A DNA stretch of 64,000 nt from Amycolatopsis arida (GTDB lineage Bacteria > Actinomycetota > Actinomycetes > Mycobacteriales > Pseudonocardiaceae). The stretch is from the NCBI RefSeq assembly GCF_900115565.1, contig NZ_FOWW01000002.1, forward strand, positions 1-64,000, written 5' to 3'. Every line of letters starts with the position of its first letter. Positions within the stretch are counted from its first letter, which is position 1. The translations under genes and the position numbers were made by a program. A model generated the notes under the pieces. That model did no database searches. It worked only from the letters and a program-made list of their open reading frames with translations, and was not told the DNA's origin. Shown here in pieces: positions 38,410 through 47,818 of this stretch.

Positions 38410-40278
38410 CTAGATCTCATCCTCGTCGAACAGCGGGCGGATGCCACGGGCGGCCATGATCTCGTCGTTGCTCGTGCCCGCCGCGACCATCGGCCAGACC
38501 TGAGCGTCCTTGCCGACCACGAAGTCGATCACCACGGGCCGGTCGTCGATCTCCATCGCGCGCCGGATCACCTCGTCGACCTCGTCCTTGGTCTCGCAGC
38601 GCAGCCCCGCGCAGCCCAGTGCCTCGGCGAGCAGCGTGAAGTCCGGGATCCGGTGCTTGTGCGTACCGAGGTCGGTGTTGGAGTAGCGCTCGGCGTAGAA
38701 GAGGTTCTGCCACTGCCGGACCATGCCGAGGTTGCCGTTGTTGATCACCGCGACCTTGATCGGCGCGCCCTCGATGGCGCAGGTCGCCAACTCCTGGTTG
38801 GTCATCTGGAAGCAGCCGTCGCCGTCGATCGCCCACACCTGCTTGTCCGGGTGGCCGAACTGCGCGCCCATCGCGGCCGGCACCGCGAAGCCCATCGTCC
38901 CGAGGCCGCCGGAGTTGATCCAGGTGCCGGGCTTCTCGTAGGCGATGAACTGCGCCGCCCACATCTGGTGCTGCCCGACGCCCGCGGTGTAGATCGCGTC
39001 CGGCCCGACCAACGCGCCGATCCGCTCGATCACGTACTGCGGCGACAGCGACCCGTCCTCCGGCCATTCGTAGCCGGCCGGGAAGGTGGTGCGCCACGCG
39101 TCGATCTGCGTCCACCACGGCGTCAGCTCCGGCGGCCCGGACTGCTCGGTCTCCGCCTTCACCGCGTCGATCAGCTCGGTGATGATCTCCGCGCAGTCCC
39201 CGACGATCGGCACGTCGGCCTTGCGGTTCTTGGAGATCTCCGCCGGGTCGATGTCGGCGTGCACCACGGTCGCGTCCGGCGCGAACGACGACAGCTTCCC
39301 GGTGACCCGGTCGTCGAACCGGGCGCCGAGCGCGACCAGCAGGTCGGCCCGCTGCATCGCGGCGACCGCCGCCACCGACCCGTGCATGCCGGGCATGCCG
39401 AGGTGCTGGCGATGCGAGTCGGGGAACGCACCCCTGGCCATGAGCGTGGTGACCACCGGAATGCCGGTGAGCTCGGCCAGCTCGCGCAGCTGGATTGAGG
39501 CGCGCGCCTTGATCACCCCGCCGCCGACGTAGAGCACCGGCCGGCGGGCCCTGGCGATCAGCCGGGCGGCCTCGCGCACCTGCTTGCCGTGCGGGCGCAG
39601 CGTCGGCCGGTAGCCGGGCAGCCGCATCTCCGGCGGCCAGGCGAACGACGTCGCCTCCTGCAGCACGTCCTTCGGGATGTCCACCAGGACCGGGCCGGGC
39701 CGGCCGGACTCGGCCAGGTGGAACGCCTCGGCGATCACCCTCGGGATGTCCGCGGGATCGGTGACCAGGAAGTTGTGCTTGGTGATCGGCATGGTGATGC
39801 CGCAGATGTCGGCTTCCTGGAACGCGTCCGTGCCGATCAGCGCCCTGGTCTGCTGCCCGGTGATCGCGACCACCGGCACGGAGTCCATGTTGGCGTCGGC
39901 CAGCGGGGTCACCAGGTTCGTCGCGCCCGGGCCCGAGGTGGCCATGCACACCCCGACCTTGCCGGTGGCCTGCGCGTACCCGGTGGCCGCGTGCCCCGCG
40001 CCCTGCTCGTGCCGGACCAGGACGTGCCGCACCTTCGTCGAGTCCAGCAGCGGGTCGTAGGCGGGCAGGATGGTGCCACCGGGAATGCCGAAGACGACCT
40101 CGACGCCCACGGCCTCGAGCGAGCGCACGAGCGACTGGGCACCGGTCACCCGGACGGGGGTGCCGGCGGGCGGGGCGGGCTTGGGCCTGGCTCCGAGCTG
40201 GCTTGGCGACGCGGCCGGGACCTTGCCGGGCGGTTTCGGCCCGGCGTTCGCGTCCGATCGCGAGGTGGCGCTTGTCAT
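38410..40278 (-). CDS. ilvB: Acetolactate synthase large (catalytic) subunit
   Basis: Thiamine-diphosphate enzyme that makes acetolactate and acetohydroxybutyrate. 622 residues, including a Pro/Ala-rich N-terminal extension of about 40. Catalytic Glu lies in [16 protein letters not shown] (about residue 89). The ThDP/Mg motif spans [12 protein letters not shown] to [10 protein letters not shown] (about 485-515). [12 protein letters not shown] and [20 protein letters not shown] are also typical. First gene of ilvBNC, downstream of a leader peptide and attenuator. Confidence 0.98.
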   Translation of the reverse strand: MTSATSRSDANAGPKPPGKVPAASPSQLGARPKPAPPAGTPVRVTGAQSLVRSLEAVGVEVVFGIPGGTILPAYDPLLDSTKVRHVLVRHEQGAGHAATGYAQATGKVGVCMATSGPGATNLVTPLADANMDSVPVVAITGQQTRALIGTDAFQEADICGITMPITKHNFLVTDPADIPRVIAEAFHLAESGRPGPVLVDIPKDVLQEATSFAWPPEMRLPGYRPTLRPHGKQVREAARLIARARRPVLYVGGGVIKARASIQLRELAELTGIPVVTTLMARGAFPDSHRQHLGMPGMHGSVAAVAAMQRADLLVALGARFDDRVTGKLSSFAPDATVVHADIDPAEISKNRKADVPIVGDCAEIITELIDAVKAETEQSGPPELTPWWTQIDAWRTTFPAGYEWPEDGSLSPQYVIERIGALVGPDAIYTAGVGQHQMWAAQFIAYEKPGTWINSGGLGTMGFAVPAAMGAQFGHPDKQVWAIDGDGCFQMTNQELATCAIEGAPIKVAVINNGNLGMVRQWQNLFYAERYSNTDLGTHKHRIPDFTLLAEALGCAGLRCETKDEVDEVIRRAMEIDDRPVVIDFVVGKDAQVWPMVAAGTSNDEIMAARGIRPLFDEDEI

Positions 40279-40320
40279 CGGTTCTGCCTCGTGGGTCTGG
40301 AGGGTCGGTGGTCGGGCAAC

Positions 40321-40356
40321 AAAAAACCCCCGCCGACCGAAAAGGTCGCACGAGGG
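40321..40356 (-). terminator. ilvB attenuator: intrinsic terminator
   Basis: Minus strand CGACC-TTTTC-GGTCG core, extended across a 3x3 internal loop by CCTC/GGGG pairs, then TTTTTT. Upstream a perfect 12-bp hairpin pairs 40388-40399 with 40359-40370 (GCGCGTCGACGC type), with the leader stop in its 17-base loop. The terminator ends 42 bases before the ilvB ATG. Confidence 0.85.
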
Positions 40357-40383
40357 TCGCGCGTCGACGCAGCGGCAGCTTCC

Positions 40384-40431
40384 CTAAGCGTCGACGCGCT
40401 CGGGAAGTACGAGGCCGGTCTGCGGTGTCAC
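40384..40431 (-). CDS. ilvB leader peptide with Leu-Val-Leu (attenuation)
   Basis: GTG 40431 begins MTPQTGLVLPERVDA and TAG. The regulatory codons CTC-GTA-CTT lie at the centre, and a further Val codon comes later. No ribosome site precedes it, but the predicted transcription start falls on the GTG itself, so it is probably leaderless. The last four codons form the 5' arm of the 12-bp hairpin. The layout is the same as for the cimA leader. Confidence 0.8.
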   Translation of the reverse strand: MTPQTGLVLPERVDA

Positions 40432-40438
40432 GGGCACG

Positions 40439-40468
40439 ACGGTAATCGGTCGCCGTCCGGAGTGTCAA
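40439..40468 (-). promoter_or_regulatory. ilvBNC promoter
   Basis: Minus strand TTGACA (-35, 40463-40468), 18-bp spacer, TACCGT (-10, 40439-40444). Start predicted 7-8 bases downstream, at the leader GTG. The -35 is a perfect consensus. Confidence 0.75.
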
Positions 40469-40568
40469 CTCTGCGGGATCGCGCTCCCGCATGTTGGACA
40501 CCAACGAGGTACCCGCGTGCGACCGCCGGTCCGGGCCGGTGCACCATCGACGAGTGCAGGAGGACGTC

Positions 40569-41057
40569 GTGGACGAGAAGCCCGAGCAGCGGGAACGGCC
40601 GGAGGAGCCGGTACCCGCCAAGCAGCGGAAGGCCGTGTTCCGCATCCCGGCGATCGCGATGCTCGCCGTGGCGCTGCTGACCGTGTGCGTGATCCCGGCC
40701 GCTTTCGCGCTGGCCGGGCTGCAGGTGCTGCTCCTCGTGCCGATCGGGCTGGCCTGGTGGATCCTGCGCAGTCGGACGACGGCCACCCCGAGTGGGCTCA
40801 CCGTCCGGACCGCCTTCGGCCGGCAGGAGCTGGCCTGGTCGGAGCTGAAGGGCCTGGCGCTGGCCCGGCGCGGCAGGGTCCGCGCGGTGGCCACCGACGG
40901 CCGCGAGGTCACCCTGCCCTCGGTCCGGCCCCGGCACCTTCCGGTGCTCTCGCTGATCAGCGGGGGCCGGCTGCCCGACCCCACGGGACTCACCGACGAC
41001 ATGCCCGGCGCCGGGTCGGACACCGGGCGGACCGAGTCCGGGGAGCGCGAGGAGTAG
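40569..41057 (+). CDS. PH-domain membrane protein (Cfp6-like)
   Basis: 162 residues from GTG 40569, with AGGAGG five bases upstream. A charged N-terminus is followed by two adjacent hydrophobic segments ([20 protein letters not shown] and [16 protein letters not shown]) and a bacterial PH-like domain ([20 protein letters not shown]). From memory, Rv3004 (Cfp6) sits at the same place beside ilvB in M. tuberculosis and has the same layout. Molecular role unknown. Confidence 0.85.
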   Translation: MDEKPEQRERPEEPVPAKQRKAVFRIPAIAMLAVALLTVCVIPAAFALAGLQVLLLVPIGLAWWILRSRTTATPSGLTVRTAFGRQELAWSELKGLALARRGRVRAVATDGREVTLPSVRPRHLPVLSLISGGRLPDPTGLTDDMPGAGSDTGRTESGEREE

Positions 41058-41193
41058 GCTCGCGGTACCGCCGCAGGCCGATCCCGCACACCCCGCGCCG
41101 GCCGCCCGTTCCCCGCCGCCCGCGCCGTCGAGCCGAAACGCCTCGATCCGGCCAGGAAGGCGGACCAGCACCCGAACAGTTCCCGGAGGAGCC

Positions 41194-43050
41194 TTGCCCG
41201 CACTGCGCTCCCGCACCACCACCCACGGCCGCAACGCCGCCGGCGCGCGCTCGCTGTGGCGCGCCACCGGCCTGACCGACGGCGACTTCGGCAAGCCGAT
41301 CGTGGCGATCGCCAACTCCTACACCCAGTTCGTCCCCGGCCACGTGCACCTCAAGGACCTCGGGGACATCGTGGCGGAGGCGGTGCGCGAGGCCGGCGGG
41401 GTGGCCCGCGAGTTCCACACCATCGCCGTGGACGACGGCATCGCCATGGGACACAGCGGCATGCTGTACTCGCTGCCCTCCAGGGAGATCATCGCCGACT
41501 CGGTGGAGTACATGGTCAACGCGCACCAGGCCGACGCGCTGGTGTGCATCTCCAACTGCGACAAGATCACGCCGGGGATGCTCAACGCCGCGATGCGGCT
41601 GAACATCCCGACGGTGTTCGTCTCCGGCGGGCCGATGGAGGCCGGCAAGGCCGTGGTGGTGGACGGCGTGGCGCACGCGCCCACCGACCTGATCACCGCG
41701 ATCTCGGCGTCGGCCAACTCCGCCGTGGACGACGAAGGGCTCGCCGTCGTGGAGCGCTCCGCGTGCCCCACCTGCGGCTCCTGCTCGGGCATGTTCACCG
41801 CCAACTCGATGAACTGCCTCACCGAGGCGCTCGGGCTCTCCCTGCCCGGCAACGGGTCCACACTGGCCACCCACGCCGCCCGGCGGGAGCTGTTCCGCGA
41901 GGCCGGCAGCACGGTGGTCGAGCTGTGCCGGCGGTGGTACGGCGAGGACGACGAGCGCGCGCTGCCCCGCTCGATCGCGAGCAGGAAGGCGTTCGAGAAC
42001 GCCATGGCACTCGACATGGCGATGGGCGGCTCGACGAACACCGTGCTGCACATCCTCGCCGCCGCGCAGGAGGGCGAGGTCGACTTCACCATCGACGACA
42101 TCGACCGGATCGGCCGGCGCGTGCCGTGCCTGTCCAAAGTGGCGCCGAACTCCGACTACCACATGGAGGACGTGCACCGGGCCGGCGGCATCCCCGCCAT
42201 CCTGGGGGAGCTGCACCGGGCCGGGCTGCTGCACGCCGACGTGCACGCCGTGCACGCCGCCAGCCTGGCCGAGTGGCTGTCCACGTGGGACATTCGCGGC
42301 GGGTCCGCGTCTCCCCACGCGGTCGAGCTGTTCTCCGCCGCGCCCGGCGGGGTGCGCACCACCGAGGCGTTCTCCACCACCAACCGTTGGTCCGAACTGG
42401 ATACTGACCCGGTGGTGGGGTGCGTCCGGGACGTGGCGCACGCCTACACCGCCGACGGCGGGCTCGCCGTGCTGCGCGGCAACCTCGCGGAGAACGGCGC
42501 GGTGATCAAGTCGGCGGGCATCGACGAGTCGCTGTGGCGGTTCTCGGGCCCGGCGCGGGTCGTGGAGAGCCAGGAGGAGGCGGTGTCGGTCATCCTCGGC
42601 ACCGGGGAGGGCCGCAGGATCCGACCCGGCGACGTGCTGGTGGTGCGGTACGAGGGACCGGCCGGCGGGCCGGGGATGCAGGAGATGCTGCACCCGACGG
42701 CGTTCCTCAAGGGCGCCGGGCTGGGCGGGACGTGCGCGCTGATCACCGACGGGCGCTTCTCCGGCGGCTCCTCCGGGATCTCGGTGGGCCACATCTCGCC
42801 GGAGGCGGCCGCCGGTGGCGCCATCGGCCTGGTCGAGGACGGCGACCAGATCCTGATCGACGTGCGCGAGCGCCGGCTGGAGCTGCTCGTCGACCCGGAC
42901 GCGCTCGCCGAGCGGCGGGCGAAGATGGAAGCCAGCGAGCGGCCGTGGCAGCCGGTCGCGCGGCAGCGCCCGGTGACCGCGGCGCTGCGTGCCTACGCCC
43001 GCATGGCGACCTCGGCCGACACCGGGGCGGTGCGCGACCCCAACCGCTGA
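41194..43050 (+). CDS. ilvD: Dihydroxy-acid dehydratase
   Basis: Third common step of valine and isoleucine synthesis; an iron-sulfur dehydratase. 618 residues from TTG 41194, with GGAGGAG just upstream. [19 protein letters not shown] and [20 protein letters not shown] carry the three cluster cysteines of the [4Fe-4S] E. coli-type enzyme. [20 protein letters not shown], with the catalytic Ser region, is intact. It lies about 0.9 kb from ilvB on the opposite strand. Confidence 0.97.
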   Translation: MPALRSRTTTHGRNAAGARSLWRATGLTDGDFGKPIVAIANSYTQFVPGHVHLKDLGDIVAEAVREAGGVAREFHTIAVDDGIAMGHSGMLYSLPSREIIADSVEYMVNAHQADALVCISNCDKITPGMLNAAMRLNIPTVFVSGGPMEAGKAVVVDGVAHAPTDLITAISASANSAVDDEGLAVVERSACPTCGSCSGMFTANSMNCLTEALGLSLPGNGSTLATHAARRELFREAGSTVVELCRRWYGEDDERALPRSIASRKAFENAMALDMAMGGSTNTVLHILAAAQEGEVDFTIDDIDRIGRRVPCLSKVAPNSDYHMEDVHRAGGIPAILGELHRAGLLHADVHAVHAASLAEWLSTWDIRGGSASPHAVELFSAAPGGVRTTEAFSTTNRWSELDTDPVVGCVRDVAHAYTADGGLAVLRGNLAENGAVIKSAGIDESLWRFSGPARVVESQEEAVSVILGTGEGRRIRPGDVLVVRYEGPAGGPGMQEMLHPTAFLKGAGLGGTCALITDGRFSGGSSGISVGHISPEAAAGGAIGLVEDGDQILIDVRERRLELLVDPDALAERRAKMEASERPWQPVARQRPVTAALRAYARMATSADTGAVRDPNR

Positions 43051-43082
43051 CCGGGTCGCCGGCCGGACGGCCGGCGACCCGG
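43051..43082. terminator. Bidirectional terminator between ilvD and DoxX gene
   Basis: Perfect 15-bp stem CCGGGTCGCCGGCCG (43051-43065) / CGGCCGGCGACCCGG (43068-43082), starting on the base after the ilvD stop and 14 bases from the DoxX stop. Confidence 0.75.
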
Positions 43083-43096
43083 TCAGCGAAAGCCGG

Positions 43097-43729
43097 TCAG
43101 CGGAAGACCACGAGCACGACGACCGACGCCGCCGCCGCGAGCAGCAGCCCGAGCAGCGCGAACGGCATCGGCCTGCGCCGCCACGGCGTGTTCTTGTCCA
43201 CCGAGATCCGGCCCGCCCCGGTGAACAGCAGCGCAAGCGCGACCGTACCGATCAGCAGCTCGTACTCGAAGCCGTTGTTGCCCATGAAAAAGCCGTTGGC
43301 CCACTTCACGTACACGACGTTCGCCGCGACACCGAGGATCGCGGCGGCACCGAGCGGGGTGAAGAGGCCGAGCACGAGCAGCAGCCCGCCGAGCGTCTCG
43401 GACAACGCGGTGATCCAGGACAGCAGCGTGGTGTTGCCGCTGTAGCCGAAGGGGCCGCTCAACGCCTGGGCGAACCCGCCGATGCCGGGCCCGTCGAAGG
43501 CGCCGAACAGCTTCTGCAGCCCGTGGGCGAACATCGTGCCGCCCAGCACCACGCGCAGGATCAGCAGCCCGAAGTCGAGCCCGCCGTGCCATCGGGTGGC
43601 GTCGCGGTCCCGGTCCGACGGAGTGTCGTCGACACCGGCGAGGATGTCCGTGCGCTGCGTGTCGGCGGAGTGGGCCCCGGCCTGGTCACTGGAGGAACGG
43701 TTGGTCACCTCATCGTCTGAAGTGTTCAC
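43097..43729 (-). CDS. DoxX family membrane protein
   Basis: About 210 residues. GTG 43729 is preferred because TACTCT lies six bases upstream (leaderless); ATG 43747 is an alternative. An acidic N-terminus of about 45 residues is followed by four hydrophobic segments (LLILRVVLGGTMFAHGLQKL, LSETLGGLLLVLGLFTPLGA, LLIGTVALALLFTGAG, FALLGLLLAAAASVVVLVVF). GTMFAHGLQKLFG is the DoxX hallmark. The M. tuberculosis homologue DoxX forms a membrane complex with SodA and SseA against oxidative stress; that role is inferred. Confidence 0.9.
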   Translation of the reverse strand: MNTSDDEVTNRSSSDQAGAHSADTQRTDILAGVDDTPSDRDRDATRWHGGLDFGLLILRVVLGGTMFAHGLQKLFGAFDGPGIGGFAQALSGPFGYSGNTTLLSWITALSETLGGLLLVLGLFTPLGAAAILGVAANVVYVKWANGFFMGNNGFEYELLIGTVALALLFTGAGRISVDKNTPWRRRPMPFALLGLLLAAAASVVVLVVFR

Positions 43730-43797
43730 GCGCGCAGAGTAGGGCATCGCGGGCGGCACCGGCAGACCCAGTTCGTATGGTACCTCTTTCGGGTGAA

Positions 43798-44712
43798 TCA
43801 GTACTCGCCGTGCACCAGGTTGTTCGGTAGCTCGCCGTTGACGTAGCGCTCGATCTCGGCGGCCGCGACCGCGTAGGAGCGGCGCTGCAGCCCGCGGGCG
43901 GCACCGGCCACGTGCGGGGTCAGCACCAGGCCCGGCGCCGTCCAGAGTGGATGGTCCCGGGGCAGCGGTTCCGGCTCGGTGACGTCGAGCGCGGCCCGCA
44001 GCCGCCCGCTGTTCAGCTCGGCGAGCAGCGCGTCGGTGTCCACCACCTGGCCGCGGGCGGCGTTGACCAGGATCGCGCCGTCGGGCATCGCGGCGAGGAA
44101 CTTCGCGTCCACCATGCCCTTGGTGCGCGAGGTGAGCGGCACCATGAGGACCACCGCGTCGTGCTCGGCGAGCAGCTCGGGCAGCTCGTCGACGCCGTGC
44201 ACATCGTTCCGGGCGGACAGGCCGACCATCGTGATCCTGGCATCGAACGGCTCGAGCCGGCGGCGGAGCTGGTTGCCGAGATCGCCCGCCCCGACGACCA
44301 GGATCCGCTTGCCCTGCAAGGTGTCGGTGGTCCGCTTGCTCCACCGCCGACCGGCCTGCGCGGCGGAGAACTCGCGCAGCTCCCGGTAGACCAGCAGCAG
44401 TGTCGCGACCACCCACTCGGCGGTGCTGCCACCGTGCGCGCCGCGGCAGGTGGACAGCAGGACGCCGTCGGGGACCCTGCCGATCCAGTCCTCGGCGCCG
44501 GCGGACAGCAGCTGGATGAGCTTGAGCTGCGGCAGCCGGGCGACGAGCTCGTCCGCGGCCGGTGGGCGGGAGAAGCCGGGGATCAGCACCTCCGCCTCGG
44601 CCGCCTCGGGCGGCAGCGGCGTGTCCCAGGTGTAGCGCACCGGGCGCACCCCGGCGACCTCGGACAGCACGGCCACGCCGTCGTCGTCGGGCACCAGCAC
44701 CGTTACCGTCAT
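43798..44712 (-). CDS. D-2-hydroxyacid dehydrogenase
   Basis: 304 residues from ATG 44712. TACCGT ends seven bases before the ATG, so a leaderless transcript is likely. The NAD-binding loop is ILVVGAGDLGNQLRRRLEPF (GxGxxG). Catalytic Arg is in VNAARGQVV, Glu in VTEPEPLP and His in LTPHVAGA. It is shorter than SerA and lacks an ACT domain. Substrate unknown; GhrA/phosphoglycerate-like. Confidence 0.92.
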   Translation of the reverse strand: MTVTVLVPDDDGVAVLSEVAGVRPVRYTWDTPLPPEAAEAEVLIPGFSRPPAADELVARLPQLKLIQLLSAGAEDWIGRVPDGVLLSTCRGAHGGSTAEWVVATLLLVYRELREFSAAQAGRRWSKRTTDTLQGKRILVVGAGDLGNQLRRRLEPFDARITMVGLSARNDVHGVDELPELLAEHDAVVLMVPLTSRTKGMVDAKFLAAMPDGAILVNAARGQVVDTDALLAELNSGRLRAALDVTEPEPLPRDHPLWTAPGLVLTPHVAGAARGLQRRSYAVAAAEIERYVNGELPNNLVHGEY

Positions 44713-44789
44713 GATCACCACGGTAACCGTGTTCCCTGCGCAGGGTGTACTCACCCGCGGCTCACGGCAGGCCACCTACGCTCGGGGAC

Positions 44790-45992
44790 GTGGGCGTCCG
44801 TGCTGTTCTCGGCCGACCGCTGGCGTTGGTGGCCTGCGGTGGGCTGCTGCTGTCCGGGTGCGCGAGGTTCGACGACCCGGTGGCCGGGCAGACGTTCGAG
44901 CCGGCGCCCGAGCTGACCGCGCCGGCGGGGCCGCAGCCGGAGCTGCCCGAGGTGGGCGGCAGCGGGCCCTCGCCGGGCCGACCGGGCGGTGCGCCCAACT
45001 CGGTGCCGCCGCCGGACGGGTGCACCGACTTCGACAGGGCGGTGATCGCGACCTGCCTGGACACCGTGTCGGCGGTGGCCGCGCTGCCCGGTGACGGCAC
45101 GCGGCTGACGGCGCTGGCCGGCGAGCGGCGCAGCGGGCGGGTGATGCTGGTCGGCCGGGGGCAGGGTGGCGGCGTCGAGCAGACCGAGATCGCCCGGTTG
45201 GAGGTCGACGCCGCCGGTGACGGCGGGTTGACCGGGCTCGCGCTGTCGCCGAGCTACGCCGAGGACCGGCTGGTGTTCGCCTACGTCACGACGACGACGG
45301 ACAACCGGGTGGTGCGGTTCGCCCAGGGGCAGCCGCCGAAGCCGGTGCTCACCGGAATTCCCAAGGCAGCGAGCGGCAACCGCGGAGCGTTGCTGACCGG
45401 GCCGGACGGCGCGCTGCTGGTGGCGACCGGTGACGCGGGCGACCCCGAGGCGGCGGCCGATCCCGGTTCACTGGCCGGGAAGGTGCTGCGGATCGACACC
45501 TCGGGGGAGCCGGCGAAGGGCAACCCGACGGCCGGCTCGCGGGTGCTGGCCCGCGGGTTGCACGCACCGGGTGGGCTGTGCGCGGCCGCCGACGGCCAGC
45601 GGTTGTGGGTGACCGACCGGGCGCCCGGCAAGGACGTGCTGCACCGGGTGCCGACCGGCGGGGACGTCGTGCCGGTGTGGTCGTGGCCGGAGCGACCGGG
45701 GGTCGCCGGGTGCGTGGACTGGGGTGACGTCGTGGCCGTGGCGGCGACCGGTGACGGGAACCTGCAGAACGTGCCGGTGACCGGGGACGGCACGGCGAAC
45801 GGCAAGCCGGTGGTCAGCATGGACGGCCGGAACAACGCCGGGTACGGGCGGCTCACCGGCATCTCGCCGGTCACCCCGGACCTGGCGCTCGTGGGGACCG
45901 CGAACAAGGACGGCGGGGACCCCGTCTCCAGCGACGACAGGGTGGTCGTGATCAGCCGCCAGCAGAACGTCCCCGGCGGCGGCCGCGACTGA
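44790..45992 (+). CDS. lppZ: LppZ-like lipoprotein with glucose/sorbosone dehydrogenase beta-propeller
   Basis: 400 residues from GTG 44790; TACGCT ends seven bases upstream, so the transcript is probably leaderless. Signal peptide with lipobox LLSGC (about 21-25), a Pro-rich linker to about residue 75, then a six-bladed propeller: LTGLALSPSYAEDRLVFAYV, NRGALLTGPDGALLVATGDAG, LAGKVLRIDTSGEP and GLHAPGGLCAA. This matches the GSDH/PQQ-sugar-dehydrogenase family. The position, divergent from the dehydrogenase and next to DoxX, fits M. tuberculosis LppZ. Catalytic activity and PQQ use are not established. Confidence 0.87.
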   Translation: MGVRAVLGRPLALVACGGLLLSGCARFDDPVAGQTFEPAPELTAPAGPQPELPEVGGSGPSPGRPGGAPNSVPPPDGCTDFDRAVIATCLDTVSAVAALPGDGTRLTALAGERRSGRVMLVGRGQGGGVEQTEIARLEVDAAGDGGLTGLALSPSYAEDRLVFAYVTTTTDNRVVRFAQGQPPKPVLTGIPKAASGNRGALLTGPDGALLVATGDAGDPEAAADPGSLAGKVLRIDTSGEPAKGNPTAGSRVLARGLHAPGGLCAAADGQRLWVTDRAPGKDVLHRVPTGGDVVPVWSWPERPGVAGCVDWGDVVAVAATGDGNLQNVPVTGDGTANGKPVVSMDGRNNAGYGRLTGISPVTPDLALVGTANKDGGDPVSSDDRVVVISRQQNVPGGGRD

Positions 45993-46028
45993 GGCCCGGG
46001 CTTCGGACCGGCGGGCGCACTCTCTCGG

Positions 46029-46091
46029 CGTGTTCGCCCCTCACGTCGCCGTGTTCGCCGCTCACGTCACCGTGTTGGCCGCGTGCGACGC
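46029..46091. repeat. 21-bp tandem repeat array C
   Basis: Units at 46029, 46050 and 46071, each starting CGTGTT(C/G)GCC; the first two read CGTGTTCGCC(C/G)CTCACGTC plus two bases. The period is 21 bp, as in arrays A and B, with a shared CGTGT(C/T)CGC core. Noncoding, between the converging lppZ and ABC ATPase genes. The last units form one arm of the terminator hairpin at 46063-46106. Confidence 0.8.
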
Positions 46092-46106
46092 CAACACGGT
46101 GACGTG
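46063..46106. terminator. Bidirectional terminator between lppZ and ABC ATPase gene
   Basis: Perfect 17-bp stem CACGTCACCGTGTTGGC (46063-46079) / GCCAACACGGTGACGTG (46090-46106), 10-base loop. The left arm is made of repeat-array sequence. It ends 26 bases from the minus-strand stop at 46133. Confidence 0.8.
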
Positions 46107-46132
46107 GAACGCAACCCCACGCGGGTGCGCGG

Positions 46133-47227
46133 TCAGGCGGCCAGGCGCTCTCCGCTCTCCGGGTGGAACAGGTGCACCTCGTCCGGGTCACGCACGGTCA
46201 CCTGAAGGGTGTCGCCCAGCGACGGCGGCACCCGCCCGTCCATCCGGACCACGAACCGCTCGTCCTCGCCGCTCACGCGCACGGTGCCGTGCACCAGCGC
46301 GTCCGCGCCGAGCTCCTCGACCAACTCGACCCGCAGGTCCATCCCCGGCTCACCGGCCCCGACCGGGCGCAGCGACTCGGGCCGGATCCCCAGGGTCACC
46401 TGGGCCAGCCCGCCGGCATCGGCGCTCGCGATCCGCGGCACCGGCACGGTCAGCCCGTCCAGCTGAGCACCGCCCTCGGCCAGCGGCACGGTCTTGAGGT
46501 TCATCGCCGGCGAGCCGATGAACCCGGCGACGAACGCGTTCGCCGGCCGGTCGTACAGCGCTCGCGGCGTGTCGCACTGCTGCAGCACCCCGTCCTTGAG
46601 CACCGCGACCCGGTGCCCCATGGTCATGGCCTCCACCTGGTCGTGCGTGACGTAGATGGTGGTCGTGCCCAGCCGCCGCTGCAGCGCCGCGATGTTCGCC
46701 CGCGTCTCCACCCGCAGCTTCGCGTCCAGGTTCGACAGCGGCTCGTCCATCAGGAACACCGCCGGCTCGCGCACGATGGCCCGCCCCATCGCCACCCGCT
46801 GCCGCTGCCCGCCGGAGAGCGCCTTCGGCTTGCGGTCCAGGTACTTCGTCAGGTCCAGCAGCTCGGCCGCCTCGGCCACCCGCTGCCGGATCTGCGCCTT
46901 CGGCATCCGCCGCAGCTTCAGCGCGAAGCCCATGTTCTCCGCGACGGTCATGTGCGGGTACAGCGCGTAGGACTGGAACACCATCGCGATGTCCCGTGCC
47001 TTCGGCGGCACCGTCGTCACGTCCTTGCCCCCGATGGAGATGCCGCCCTCGTCGACGTCCTCCAACCCGGCCAACATCCGCAGCGCCGTGGACTTGCCCG
47101 ACCCGGAAGGCCCGACCAGCACCAGGAACTCGCCGTCGTCGACCTCGAGATCCAGCCCGTCCACCGCGCGGACCGGCGGCGAGCCGGAGTAGACGCGTGA
47201 TGCCTTCTGGTATGCCACCTCTGCCAT
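46133..47227 (-). CDS. ABC transporter ATP-binding protein, UgpC/MsiK type
   Basis: 364 residues from ATG 47227. Walker A VLVGPSGSGKSTALRML (about 38-54), Q-loop VFQSYALYPHMTV, signature ALSGGQRQRVAMGRAI, Walker B VFLMDEPLSNLDAK and H-loop YVTHDQ. A C-terminal regulatory domain (TOBE, about 240-364) is typical of carbohydrate importers (MalK/UgpC/MsmX). No permease or binding-protein gene is adjacent, so it may be a shared energiser like Streptomyces MsiK. Confidence 0.94.
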   Translation of the reverse strand: MAEVAYQKASRVYSGSPPVRAVDGLDLEVDDGEFLVLVGPSGSGKSTALRMLAGLEDVDEGGISIGGKDVTTVPPKARDIAMVFQSYALYPHMTVAENMGFALKLRRMPKAQIRQRVAEAAELLDLTKYLDRKPKALSGGQRQRVAMGRAIVREPAVFLMDEPLSNLDAKLRVETRANIAALQRRLGTTTIYVTHDQVEAMTMGHRVAVLKDGVLQQCDTPRALYDRPANAFVAGFIGSPAMNLKTVPLAEGGAQLDGLTVPVPRIASADAGGLAQVTLGIRPESLRPVGAGEPGMDLRVELVEELGADALVHGTVRVSGEDERFVVRMDGRVPPSLGDTLQVTVRDPDEVHLFHPESGERLAA

Positions 47228-47271
47228 TGGCGCAGCTTATCCAGGTGACGCCGGCCACGTCCAGGAGATGT

Positions 47272-47784
47272 CTAGACCGATCCAGGGCGCCGCGCCGGCG
47301 GGGTTCGGCGCACCGCTCGGACGTCCAGCACCGCGGCGATGCCCGACACCACCCCGGCGACCACGGCCAGCCACCGCCCCGCACCCGCGCGCACGCTCAC
47401 CCCGAGCTCGCGCAACAGCTCCCGCCGGTCGACGTCGTACCGCCACTCCATGGTCAACCAGCCCAGCACGAGCAGGGCCAGCGCGACCGCCGCGGCGACC
47501 AGCCACAGGTGCGGCAACCCCGCCCGGCGCACCGACGGCCGCTGGCCGAGCACGACCACCGCGGCACCGGCGAGCGCGAGCAGCAGTGGTGGGAACCACG
47601 CCAGCGGCCCCGCCTCCCACACGCTCCGGGTGACCTCGTCGGCCGGCAGTTCGGCCAGCGCCGCGGCGGTCTCCGGGAGGCTCGAGCCCAGCGTGGTCCA
47701 CGGCGGGAACAGCGCCGCCACCGCGAGCAGCCCGGCGGCGAGGCCGAGCCACTCGCGCCGCCTCACCTCCGCGAGCCGGCCCAC
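47272..47784 (-). CDS. Four-helix membrane protein, unknown
   Basis: 170 residues from GTG 47784; GTG 47766 is possible. Four predicted membrane segments: WLGLAAGLLAVAALFPPWTT, FPPLLLALAGAAVVVL, LWLVAAAVALALLVLGWL and WLAVVAGVVSGIAAVLDV, with an Arg-rich C-terminus. Not recognised. It lies between gatB and the ABC ATPase on the same strand, starting 34 bases after gatB ends. Other frames here lack the hydrophobic periodicity, which is why this one was chosen. Confidence 0.65.
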   Translation of the reverse strand: MGRLAEVRRREWLGLAAGLLAVAALFPPWTTLGSSLPETAAALAELPADEVTRSVWEAGPLAWFPPLLLALAGAAVVVLGQRPSVRRAGLPHLWLVAAAVALALLVLGWLTMEWRYDVDRRELLRELGVSVRAGAGRWLAVVAGVVSGIAAVLDVRAVRRTPPARRPGSV

Positions 47785-47818
47785 GCCGACGCACCGTCCG
47801 CGCGGCGCCGAGCCGCCG

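Noticed and set aside
38417-41203. Long minus frame covering ilvB and its upstream region
   Set aside because: Out-of-frame shadow of ilvB; low-complexity Arg/Gly/Ala composition and no domain.
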